Positions 10,201 through 19,600 of a stretch of DNA of 59,084 nt are shown here, piece after piece. A program made the position numbers and the translations under genes. The DNA comes from UBA1563 sp041667115. Its GTDB lineage: Bacteria > Bacteroidota > Ignavibacteria > Ignavibacteriales > Ignavibacteriaceae. The notes under the pieces are model-generated. The model did no database searches. It saw nothing but the letters and a program-made list of their open reading frames with translations, and was not told where the DNA came from. Where the stretch lies: contig JBAYFO010000017.1 in assembly GCA_041667115.1 (NCBI GenBank), positions 1-59,084 of the forward strand, read 5' to 3'. Position 1 is the stretch's first letter, and each line of letters starts with the position of its first letter.

Positions 10201-11025
10201 AGACGAATAACAACAAAAGAGCGAAACGCTTCTGCCATAAAAGAAGCTGAGCTTAGAGCTGCTGCTGCCGAGGCACAATCAAAAATTATACAGGCTGAGA
10301 ACACACGCAAAACGGAAGAATTGGAAGAGGCACGTCAACTTCAGCTTTCAATGCTGCCTAAAGAGCTTCCTAAATTTCCTCATCTTGATATTGCGGTTTA
10401 TATGAAGACGGCTACAGAAGTAGGCGGCGATTATTATGATTTTAATGTTTCTATTGATGGAACTTTAACAATTGTACTTGGTGACGCAACGGGGCATGGA
10501 ATGAGAGCAGGGACTATGGTTACTTCCGCTAAGTCCTTGTTTAACAGTTATGCAGAAAATCCGGACATACTTTTTACTTTTAGGGAGATGACAAGATGCA
10601 TAAAGAAAATGCAATTTCAATCACTTGCAATGAGTATGACCATGCTGAAAATTAAAAACAATAAGTTGTTAATGTCTGCAGCGGGTATGCCGCCGGTTTA
10701 TCTCTACCGAAGAGAAAATCAAATAGTAGAAGAACATTTAATGAAGGGAATGCCTTTAGGAACGATGGACAGCTTTCCGTATGAGTTGAAAGAATTACAA
10801 TTATTAAAAGGTGATACATTGCTTTTAATGAGTGACGGTTATCCGGAATTACAAAGTGATAAAAATGAAATGTTCGGTTACAGGCGTGCTAAGAATTCAT
10901 TTGAATTAGCAGCAGAAAAAGAACCGGAAGAAATTATATCGTATTTAAAAGATGAAGGCTCGCGCTGGGTGAATGATAAGGACCCTGAAGACGATGTTAC
11001 GTTTGTAGTAATTAAGGTTAAATAA
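7231..11025 (+). CDS. Membrane sensor phosphatase: propeller - Y_Y_Y - TM - SpoIIE (B)
   Basis: The 1264-residue protein is a paralogue of the preceding one along its whole length. Signal peptide residues 1-34 end at SISAQ. Propeller blades (FLWLGTDDGLSRYDGY and others) are interrupted by the same insert at about 525-650. Y_Y_Y starts near 886, the membrane helix is about 963-988, the coiled coil runs 990-1050, and the SpoIIE domain has GGDYYD, DATGHGMRAG, MSDGYPEL and DDVTF. Its phosphatase half is nearly identical to that of gene A, while the sensor half has diverged much more. This suggests different ligands feeding the same substrate. The ATG follows the previous stop by 7 bases, so the two are translated from one transcript. 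Confidence 0.9.
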   Translation: MNEKLFYKIKNRTLFLIFHISSFCIFLPLSISAQGNFVFENFSIPQGLSNPTINTIFEDKYGFLWLGTDDGLSRYDGYEFKVYKNNPSDSTSLPGNTIYAMSEDNNGDLWIGGNNVLVKYDRINDKFIRVNFDRGQNINQPIIYKILIDKHNNIWVGTNEFGVHLLNPQKMTTKKIPFILNNEEIFNGFIRSIIETSNQEILALDYGAGVFYYNKEVNNFQLYNNLDREKVGGSLLVLHEDEFNKIWIGGSQSLSIYDRNNKNLEKIERFSKPASTEFTNGVINILKDKAGFLWLATLDDGLYRYNPVDNNFFHFTGNSNNKNSIKSTGILSLFQDSFGNIWIGTRLDGLYKVDPNKQPMNVIRIPEILKTNSPADKITAVAKSEKSNNVAIGTGGLGVFWKNIQDDSYKNFKFDKNSNSISSNNIFALTIDADNNLWIGTDAGLNQLNPISGKITKYFSEKVPLYTEFLIKDLKFDKAGRLFVANSGGVDILYPGQKIIKQIPSISNRQFKPELQTDIINLVNSSQPIASILKVGEQKLLEKEFEVSDSTKIIIIGIGEGQSFLEQMFDYGWLEDSNKKIVWSMNKFSDSFHFEGGMKIRIMARTLKLKKGKYKLKFQTDVGNSYGSFNVQAPKDSTMYGIQVIKINDKQFNYLTDRLHEENKNSAYMLLEDANSIALSKSYENILWIATTSQGLYKYNLSNGKFTQYNKNVDAVSDIVTNNDVYYVMEDSKGLVWFSSPNGLGRLDPKTEKIKFFTEKDGLPTNLISAIQEDNFGNLWISSAAGLTTLVRNDEGAKESFINIDIKDGLQGYSFSRATWKANNGELFFGGDNGVNYFLPGRTNQTKPKIVITDLKISDVSVFNDIKHSPLKKDLNDTNELTLDYSQNDISFQFSPIHYSRPERNLIAYKLDGFNKDWVYSKLHFASFTNLDPGEYTFRLKAANGDGVWSDEEKAIHIEVLPPYWRTTSAYIGYGVLFLGLVFGIDRVQRRRITTKERNASAIKEAELRAAAAEAQSKIIQAENTRKTEELEEARQLQLSMLPKELPKFPHLDIAVYMKTATEVGGDYYDFNVSIDGTLTIVLGDATGHGMRAGTMVTSAKSLFNSYAENPDILFTFREMTRCIKKMQFQSLAMSMTMLKIKNNKLLMSAAGMPPVYLYRRENQIVEEHLMKGMPLGTMDSFPYELKELQLLKGDTLLLMSDGYPELQSDKNEMFGYRRAKNSFELAAEKEPEEIISYLKDEGSRWVNDKDPEDDVTFVVIKVK

Positions 11026-11052
11026 AAATGTATTCATAATAGAAACTGAGAA

Positions 11053-12942
11053 ATGAAAAAAATATATATACTGATATTTTTTTATTCTGTTCTGTGTTCA
11101 GGCATTATTGCCCAGCCTTTACCTGACAGTTTGAAAATCCGGTACGATGCAGCAAAGACAGATTCTGAAAAAGGAAAATGTTTGAGTATTTACATGGAGA
11201 ATTTCAATGGTGATCCTTCAGGTTGGAAAAATATTTTGGCATTAATCAGTTATTTCAAAGAAAATAATGACCAGGTTGGAGAAGATTATGTTCAATTGTT
11301 TACTACCAATAACCTTGCACAAACGGGTGAGTTTAATACGGCATTGAATCAGTCACTTAAGATATTATCGAGGTTTGAATCGAGGCACGATAATTACGGA
11401 ATAATGAATGCATATCATGAAATCGGTTTAGCCTTATATTTTTCCGGAGATTATGGACAGTGCATTATCTATTGTAAAAAGGCAATGTCCCTGGCACTGC
11501 TTTCTGGGGACAAGCATATACTCTCTACAATATATAATGATATTGGCACTACATATAACGAAATGAATAAGCCTGATTCGGGTTTGATATACGCACAAAA
11601 GGCAGTTGACTCTGATTATGAGAACAACGATTCATTGAACCTTTCCACTTCACTCAGCACATTAGGCGAAAGTTATATTGCCAAAAAAGAATATGAAAAG
11701 GCAATCCCCTTAATTAAAAAATCAATATGGATTGCAAAAGCATTTGATAATTATCATGCAATTTCATGGAGTCTTAATGACCTCGCACAAATTTTCCTGG
11801 AGACAAACCAACTGGACAGCGCAAGATATTATGCACAGATGGCAGTTGAACTGTCAAATGAAAATAGTTTTAAAGATCAGGTGTTAAGGGCATATGAATA
11901 TCTGTATAAGTCATACGAAAAAACGGATACTAAAGACAGTGTATATAAATACTTCAGGCTTTCTATCAATACAAAAGATTCACTGTATACCGCTCAAAAA
12001 GCAAAGGACATGCAAACATTCAGTTTCCGCGAACAACTTCGCCAGCAGGAAATTGAACAGGATAAAATACAATTACAAAACAAAATCAGAACTTATGGTT
12101 TGATTATAGGAATAGTAGTTCTTCTTCTAATTGCTTTTCTACTTTTTAAAAATAACCGTAGTCGTAAAAAAGCAAATGCGGCACTTCAAAAACAGAATGA
12201 GGTTATTCACTTAGAGAATGAACGCAAATCAAAAGAGTTGGAAGAAGCCAGGCAGTTACAATTATCAATGCTTCCCAAAGAAATTCCGCAGTTACCAAAT
12301 CTTGATATAGCCGTTTATATGAAAACTGCTACCGAAGTTGGGGGCGATTACTATGATTTTAATGTTGGTTTAGATGGTACACTTACAATTGCTATCGGCG
12401 ATGCAACCGGCCACGGAATGAAAGCTGGAACAATTGTCTCAATGGTAAAAGCATTATTTTCTTCCGGAGGTTCAAGACTTGATATAAAAACATTCTTTGA
12501 TCAAAGCAGTGATGCTTTGAAAGAAATAGAACTGGGCAGATTAATGATGGCTTTCATGATGATTAAAATAAAATCAAACAAGATAGAAATTGCAAATGCG
12601 GGAATGCCGCCGCTATTCATCTACCGAAAGCAGCCAAAAGCAGTTGAAGAGATAATGATAAATGGAATGCCGTTAGGAGCGATGAAAAACTTTCCGTATG
12701 AAATAAGGGAAACAGAAATAGCAGCCGGAGATACATTGTTGCTTCTAAGTGATGGTATGCCTGAGTTGAAGAACGACAAGGATGAACAATTTGGTTATAC
12801 CCGGTTAAAAGATAAATATATATCTGTAGCGGAAAAAGAACCCGAAGAAATTATTACTTATCTGAAAGAAGAAGGATCGCGTTGGGTAAACGACAGAGAC
12901 CCTGAAGACGATGTTACGTTTGTTGTGATAAAGGTTAAATAG
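11053..12942 (+). CDS. Membrane sensor phosphatase: TPR - TM - SpoIIE
   Basis: 629 residues. Signal peptide about 1-20 (cleavage near IIAQ). TPR-type helical repeats lie at about 85-300 (for example IYNDIGTTYNEMNKPDSGLIYA and ISWSLNDLAQIFLETNQLDSA, each a 34-residue-type repeat). One membrane helix is at about 347-366, a coiled coil at 370-412, and a SpoIIE PP2C domain with GGDYYD (near 430), DATGHGMKAG, LSDGMPEL and DDVTF. The TPR half would face the periplasm. The phosphatase half is almost identical to that of the gene at 16662, although the sensor halves are unrelated. The leader between this gene and its predecessor (11020-11056) recurs before the 16662 gene. This looks like a sensor replacement within a duplicated gene. 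Confidence 0.9.
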   Translation: MKKIYILIFFYSVLCSGIIAQPLPDSLKIRYDAAKTDSEKGKCLSIYMENFNGDPSGWKNILALISYFKENNDQVGEDYVQLFTTNNLAQTGEFNTALNQSLKILSRFESRHDNYGIMNAYHEIGLALYFSGDYGQCIIYCKKAMSLALLSGDKHILSTIYNDIGTTYNEMNKPDSGLIYAQKAVDSDYENNDSLNLSTSLSTLGESYIAKKEYEKAIPLIKKSIWIAKAFDNYHAISWSLNDLAQIFLETNQLDSARYYAQMAVELSNENSFKDQVLRAYEYLYKSYEKTDTKDSVYKYFRLSINTKDSLYTAQKAKDMQTFSFREQLRQQEIEQDKIQLQNKIRTYGLIIGIVVLLLIAFLLFKNNRSRKKANAALQKQNEVIHLENERKSKELEEARQLQLSMLPKEIPQLPNLDIAVYMKTATEVGGDYYDFNVGLDGTLTIAIGDATGHGMKAGTIVSMVKALFSSGGSRLDIKTFFDQSSDALKEIELGRLMMAFMMIKIKSNKIEIANAGMPPLFIYRKQPKAVEEIMINGMPLGAMKNFPYEIRETEIAAGDTLLLLSDGMPELKNDKDEQFGYTRLKDKYISVAEKEPEEIITYLKEEGSRWVNDRDPEDDVTFVVIKVK

Positions 12943-12993
12943 AAGACCTTAAAAATGGTTCAATTCAATTTATTTATTGAATAGGTAAATTAT

Positions 12994-15900
12994 ATGAAAA
13001 TCAATCTCTTGAAATGTTTTACAATAGCATTGGGAATCATGGTATCATTTCCCATCATAGCTCAGCAAAGAATAAAGACAGAAGCCAATTCCGATATTGT
13101 GCAATACTCCAATAAGGAAGGATTACCGACTACAAATATCTCAAATATGGTGCAAACTAACGATGGCTACCTCTGGCTTTCGGGGGTAGAAGGGACATAT
13201 CGTTTTAATGGATACGAATTTGAAGAAGTTGGCAAAGAGTACGGCGTACCGCAAATGCAAAACATCTATTACGGTTCTACAAAAAACATTCTTTATTTTG
13301 CATCACCAAGTAAGTTTATAACATTTAACGGAAAAGAATTTAAAACCTATTCTTCGGAGGAAGGTTATTTAATACACGGTTTATCGGGACAGGTAATTTC
13401 TTTTATTGATGCCGATTCCAAAGGAAGAATTTGGATTGGGTCGATTACTCCATTTATCGATAAAAAATTTAATGGTGGGCTGACAAAATATGAAGATGGA
13501 AAATTTACCGTTTACGATTCAACAAACTTTCCGCTCGATAACGCTACCGGATTTATCGAAACACCTTATGGCGATCTGATTTTTAGCTCCGATGGTCGTA
13601 ACACGCAAACGAAGCAGGGGGCATATGTAGCATTGTACAAAACCGGAGTATTTAAGAAAGTTGATGAATCGATCGGAATCAATCTCCAGGGAGCGATGAT
13701 CTTCAACAAAAACGAAGTTGCCTCAATTGATAAAGACGGAAATACATGGATCGCCTGTATAGGGTTAAACTCGCTTAATAACGATAAACTCAATTCCGGG
13801 GTGTTAATGTACGATGGGAACAACTTCTCTCAATTCACAGATTTTGTACAGACTCTTGACAAAGACCAATTGCCGCTTGAAGTTTTTTACAGCCAGCGCT
13901 TGGATAAACTCTTTTTAACCACCTTAAATGTGAACGGTGAACTGTACACAAATGGAGGAAAATTAATTTATGAATACAATAATGGCAAATGGCAGCCCTC
14001 TGACATACTTCATAGTATTAAAAGTATTGCTGATCTGAAAACTGAAAAAGTAATTAGCGATTTTCACCTCACTTCAATATTCTTTACAAAAAAGAATAAG
14101 TATTTCCCGGAATTATTAACTTTTTTTACAAACATTAAAAATGTGACTGCGCTTAGTTCAAAAAATCCAAACCAGTTATTTTCTTATGCTGATGGAAAGT
14201 GGAAGAAATATGACGCATTTTCTTCCTTTAACGGTAGTGAAATTAAAGGGGGATTTCTGATTGGCACTTCAAAAGGATTTGGGATATATTATCCTAACAA
14301 TTCAAAAATGCTTGCTCAAAAAGAGGGATTACTTCAGATTCAAGGAGGTATACCGGATTTATACACAGATAAAAATGGAAATGTTTGGGTTACTTTTTCT
14401 TATACCGACATTCCTGCTTATGCACAGACTTTTAAAACAGGAGTAAATGTTTGGGATGGTACAAAACTAACTGCTATTACCGAAAAAGATGGATTGCTTA
14501 GTAATATAACTTTTAATCCTTATCAAGACACTAAAATGCGTGTATGGATTCCCACTTCAAAAGGAATAACCACCGCCCGAGAAATTGAAAATAGTGTTGG
14601 AGAACAACTCTTTAAGTTTAAAAGCATTCAGTCGGATAAATACACCAGTTATAACACGTCGAAGGTTATGGAAACTTCTTCTGGAGACATTTATGCTTGG
14701 CAAAATTATGTTAGAACACAATCAAAAGGTCTTGAAGGAGCCAGTTATTATTTAGGAAAATTTGATGGGGAAAAATTTAAGGAAATTGAATCGCCTTTTA
14801 GTGCTGATGACAATGCAAAAGCTTATAAGCTCTTTGATCTTCGCGAAGCTATAGATGGTAAACTTTGGTTTTCCGGAATTTTTTCTGATAACTTAAGAGA
14901 TATTTCATCGAATAAAACAAAAATTATGATCTGGGATGGGAAAACATGGCAAGCACCTCCCCAAAGTTGGAATGCGCCAGAAGAACAAATTCATTACGTT
15001 GGCAAATTGAAAGAGCAAATGTATTTTTTAAGTTCAGGTAAGTTCTATGTTTTTAATGGAAATAAGTTTATAAACCTAAGTGATAGTGTAGATAAGAACG
15101 CTGATTTTAGGATTTTAAAAAGCGCTAGTGTAGCTGGGACCAAAACTAATATACAAGCGGGAGATAGATTATATATCAGGCTTCGAAATAGAGGTTTAGT
15201 GATATTCGATGGAATTCATTTAAAATTTTACACGAAGAAAGATGGACTTCCATCAACAAACTTATCAAATCCAGTAACGGATGAGAAAGGGAATGTCTCT
15301 TTCGGATTTCCCACCGGCGCATCGGTTATAAGAGGAGAAAAATTTCAAACATATTTTGACGATGAAAGCATCGTTTCCGGTGGACCTTATTCTGCAATTT
15401 TAGATAAGAATGGAAATTTGGTTGAATTATATAACGGAGTTGGCTTGTACATTAACAAAGGAGAGACTTCTCATTATCCGTTAAAAATTTCATCAGTAAA
15501 TATTGATAAACAAAATTATTTTTATGAATACCCAACAGATCTTAACCACTCTCAGAATTCATTCATTTTTAACTATGCCGCATTAAATTATCGAGAACCT
15601 AAACAGACGACGTACGAACATTTTTTAGAAGGATTCGATAAGCAGTGGTCAAGACCAACCAATCTTCCCTTTGTTGAATACCAAAGCCTTCCCCCGGGAC
15701 AGTATCGATTCAAAGTTAGGGCTACAACTTCTAATGGGGTAAAAACAAATGAAGATGTTTATTCATTTCGGATACATCCGCCTTGGTGGCGTACCTGGTG
15801 GGCGTACGGAATGTATCTGATCGGTTTTGTAAGTATGATCGGCGGAGTTAGAAAATATGAACTTGATCGAAGAAAAGAAAAAGAAAAGAAAAAATTCCTA

Positions 15901-16635
15901 GAACTTGAGAATGAGCGTAAGACAAAGGAACTAGAAGAAGCGAGGCAACTACAATTCTCAATGCTTCCTAAAAATCTTCCGCAGGTTCCACACCTTGATA
16001 TTGCTGTTTACATGAAAACAGCAACTGAAGTTGGTGGCGACTATTATGATTTTCACGTGCACGCGGATGGGACGTTAACAGTTATTCTTGGTGACGCAAC
16101 TGGACATGGCATGATGTCGGGGATGATGGTCTCTATCATGAAATCATTATTTATGTCGGATAGAAGTAACAAAGAACTAAAACCGTTCTTTGAAAATGCA
16201 AGTGCAGCAATAAAAGATATGCAACTTGGTAGATTGATGATGGCGCTTACCTGTGTACAAATAAAGGCTAACAATTTTGTTACAACAAATGCGGGAATGC
16301 CTCCGATGTTTATATATCGGAAAAATTGGCAGACTGTAGAAGAGATTGTTATCAACAACATGCCATTGGGTGCTATGAAGGGAACAGTTTACGATGTCAA
16401 AGAGTTGAAGATCGAAAGAGGGGACACTTTACTTTTGATGAGTGATGGTTTTGCTGAGTTAAAAAATGATAGCGATGAAATGTTCGGATATAAAAGAGCT
16501 AGGAACAGCTTTGAAGAAGTTGCTAAAAAAGAACCGGAAGAGATAGTATCATATTTAAAAGAGGAAGGCAAACGATGGACTAACAATAAAGAGCCTGATG
16601 ATGATGTTACGTTTGTTGTGATAAAGGTTAAATAA
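12994..16635 (+). CDS. Membrane sensor phosphatase: divergent propeller - Y_Y_Y - TM - SpoIIE (C)
   Basis: 1213 residues. Signal peptide 1-23 (ending IIAQQ). The large extracytoplasmic region has propeller-type motifs (DGYLWLSGVEGTYRFNGYEF, KGRIWIGS, MRVWIPTSKG) but no copy of the insert found in genes A and B. Y_Y_Y-like domain about 854-930, membrane helix about 932-953, coiled coil, then SpoIIE PP2C with GGDYYD (near 1014), DATGHGMMSG, MSDGFAEL and DDDVTF. The sensor is paralogous to the gene at 16662, but the phosphatase middle region is its own version. The segment DEMFGYKRARNSFEEVA matches gene A instead, so the C-terminus is mosaic. Confidence 0.9.
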   Translation: MKINLLKCFTIALGIMVSFPIIAQQRIKTEANSDIVQYSNKEGLPTTNISNMVQTNDGYLWLSGVEGTYRFNGYEFEEVGKEYGVPQMQNIYYGSTKNILYFASPSKFITFNGKEFKTYSSEEGYLIHGLSGQVISFIDADSKGRIWIGSITPFIDKKFNGGLTKYEDGKFTVYDSTNFPLDNATGFIETPYGDLIFSSDGRNTQTKQGAYVALYKTGVFKKVDESIGINLQGAMIFNKNEVASIDKDGNTWIACIGLNSLNNDKLNSGVLMYDGNNFSQFTDFVQTLDKDQLPLEVFYSQRLDKLFLTTLNVNGELYTNGGKLIYEYNNGKWQPSDILHSIKSIADLKTEKVISDFHLTSIFFTKKNKYFPELLTFFTNIKNVTALSSKNPNQLFSYADGKWKKYDAFSSFNGSEIKGGFLIGTSKGFGIYYPNNSKMLAQKEGLLQIQGGIPDLYTDKNGNVWVTFSYTDIPAYAQTFKTGVNVWDGTKLTAITEKDGLLSNITFNPYQDTKMRVWIPTSKGITTAREIENSVGEQLFKFKSIQSDKYTSYNTSKVMETSSGDIYAWQNYVRTQSKGLEGASYYLGKFDGEKFKEIESPFSADDNAKAYKLFDLREAIDGKLWFSGIFSDNLRDISSNKTKIMIWDGKTWQAPPQSWNAPEEQIHYVGKLKEQMYFLSSGKFYVFNGNKFINLSDSVDKNADFRILKSASVAGTKTNIQAGDRLYIRLRNRGLVIFDGIHLKFYTKKDGLPSTNLSNPVTDEKGNVSFGFPTGASVIRGEKFQTYFDDESIVSGGPYSAILDKNGNLVELYNGVGLYINKGETSHYPLKISSVNIDKQNYFYEYPTDLNHSQNSFIFNYAALNYREPKQTTYEHFLEGFDKQWSRPTNLPFVEYQSLPPGQYRFKVRATTSNGVKTNEDVYSFRIHPPWWRTWWAYGMYLIGFVSMIGGVRKYELDRRKEKEKKKFLELENERKTKELEEARQLQFSMLPKNLPQVPHLDIAVYMKTATEVGGDYYDFHVHADGTLTVILGDATGHGMMSGMMVSIMKSLFMSDRSNKELKPFFENASAAIKDMQLGRLMMALTCVQIKANNFVTTNAGMPPMFIYRKNWQTVEEIVINNMPLGAMKGTVYDVKELKIERGDTLLLMSDGFAELKNDSDEMFGYKRARNSFEEVAKKEPEEIVSYLKEEGKRWTNNKEPDDDVTFVVIKVK

Positions 16636-16661
16636 AAATGTATTCATAATAAAACTGAAAT

Positions 16662-19600
16662 ATGAAAAAATTAAATGTTCTGATCCAGACACTATTATTT
16701 TCAATTTGCATTTTAAGCATCAGCTTAGCTCAGCAGAGATATAAATCTGAAACTAATGCTGATTTAGTTAAATATACAATAAAAGACGGTTTACCAATAA
16801 CCAACATTGCCAGTGTTTCACAAACAGCGGATGGGTACGTTTGGATATCAGGTTTAGAAGGAACGGTACGCTTTAATGGTTACGAATTTCAGGAACCCGG
16901 TAAAGAATTCGGATTGCCGGATATGCAGTTTAACTATTACGACTCCACTACTAATACAATTTACTTTGCTTCACCTGATAAATTCCTAATTCTAAAAGAC
17001 AATAAATTTCAATCGTTCACAAAACATGATGGTTACCAAACATCGGGATTACCGGGCAGATCTGTTTCTTTTATAAAAAAGGATAGCAAAGGAAGAGTAT
17101 GGGTTGGCACAACAACCTTATACATTGATTCCAAAAATAATGGCAGCTTAACACTTTTTGAGAATGGGAAATTTACTCTCTTTGATTCTTCAGCATTTCC
17201 GTTACATAACTGTACTGATATGTTTGAAACACCTTATGAGGATTTGATTTTTCTTTCTGATGGTAAAAATACTTCGACTCAAACTGAGGCTTACATCGCC
17301 CTATATAAGAATGACAAATTCGAAAGAATTGACGAATCAAAAGGTGTTAAGTATTATGGAACTAAATATTCGTACGAGAAAGTTTCACCGGTTACTGATG
17401 ATAAAGGCAATATGTGGATCCCATTTATAGGCAGCGGTATTTATTCTAAATTAGATAGCGGTACATCCGGTGTTTTAATGTATGATGGGAAAGATTTTCA
17501 TACATACCCGGGAATCGAAAAATATCTCGTTGGAAATAACAGAGTGACCTCTGTTTTATATTTAGAAAAAGATAATAGCGTCTATGCAACTATAGCTGAT
17601 CTTAATGGAACTGTTTATTCCAAGAATTCTAGCCTTCTTTTTAAATTAGTTAATAAAAAATGGAAAAAAATTGATTTATATAAAGACACAGGTCCTATAA
17701 CGGATTTATCAACAAAAGATATAATTCCGGATTATAAATTTTCGTTTGCGAAACTCATTCCCGGGAACAATATCTCCCCTGATCTACTTGCAGTGGGCGT
17801 GCTTGAAGAAACAATTTCTGCAGAGCACAATGATCAATATTTTTATTTTGACGGTAAGTGGAAAAAGTATGATGGTTTTAAAGGTTTTCCATTATCTGTA
17901 ATAAATAATGCAGAAGTTATTCTTAACCCTCTTGGATTTAGTTTTTACTTTCCAAATAAATCTATTTTTCTAAAAGAGAGTGATGGCTTAAGCGGAATCA
18001 AAATTCAATATCCCTACATGTTTTCCGATAAAAATGGAATTGTCTGGATATATTTTTCTTGGATAGAAAATCCTCCGGATGTTCTTTTTGGTAATGATGG
18101 AATAAATGTATGGGATGGTAATAAACTTCATAAAATAACCACAAATGAAGGATTAAGCAGCAACACTGTACTTAGAGTATTTGAGGATTCGAAAGGTAGA
18201 ATTTGGCTGACTACCGATAAAGGATTGGATTTAGCAAAAGCAATTTCAACAAGAAAAGACCAATGGGTTATAAAAATAAATCCTATTCAAAAGAATGATG
18301 GTAAAATTTATAACTCCTCTTATGTTCTTGAAACAAAATCGGGTGATATTTTTACATGGCAGAATTATGTTCGCCCCGCATACGGTAATATACCTCAAGC
18401 AGATTTTTTCTTAGGAAAATTAGTTGATGATAAAATTGTTGAGATTCCAAACCCGCTGCCTGATAATTTGAAAAAAATAAAATATCAGGAACATAATCTT
18501 TATGAATTGCCAAACGGAAATTTATTATTGGTAAGCGGTTATTCCGATTCAATAAACGATTTGGAATCAGCTGAATCCAATTTGCTGATTTATGATCATC
18601 AAAAATGGTCAGAACCACCTTCGAGCTGGAACGTTCCTGAGGAAATTTTGAGTTATGTTGGAACAGTCAAAAACAAAATGTATTTCTTAAGTCCGGGACA
18701 TTTTTACAGTTTCGATGGAAATAAATTCATCGATCTTTCCGATAGTGTAAATAGTAAGGCTGATTTCCGAATTCTTAAAGAAGCAAACATTGCCGGTACA
18801 ACTACAAATATTCAGGCGGGTAATTATTTATACATCCGTCTCCGCCTTAAGGGTCTCGCAATTTTTGACGGGACAAAGCTGGACTTCTATACAACAAAAA
18901 ATGGACTGCCAACAGCGAATATTTATAATCCAGTCACCGATCTGAAGGGAAATGTATATTTCATACATAATTTAGGAGGATTGATTATAAATGGTGAAAG
19001 GTTTAATAGATATTATAATGATAATTTTTCTTTAACCGGACAATCTGCAATTACTCAAGATCGTAACGGTAGCATTTTAACTTGGTATAATAACCTTGGC
19101 ATATATGTAGATAGAGAAAGTAAATCACAAGGAAGTATTAAACTATCTTTTATAAAAGTTAATTCATCTCAATATTATTATAATAAACCATCTTCATTTT
19201 CATATTCAGAAAATTCATTTGTTTTTAATTACTCAACCCTAAATTACAAAGATCCTAAATCGGCAATCTACCAGCACAAATTGGAAGGATATGATTTGGA
19301 TTGGTCAAAATCCAGCAACTTGCAATTTTCCGAGTATCAAAATGTTCCTCCGGGTGATTATACATTTAAGGTTATAGCAATAGATAACGAAGGTTCAAAA
19401 ACCAATCGGGTTACATATGCTTTTACAATATTGCCGCCTTTTTGGAAAACATGGTGGGCATATACATTTTATGTTTTTCTTTTTGGCGGATTTTTATATT
19501 CAATCAGAGAATTTGAATTAAAACGACAGAAGAAAAACGCTGCTATTAAGGAAAGTAAATTAAGAGCTGAAGCTGCAGAACTACAGGCTAAAGCAGCAGA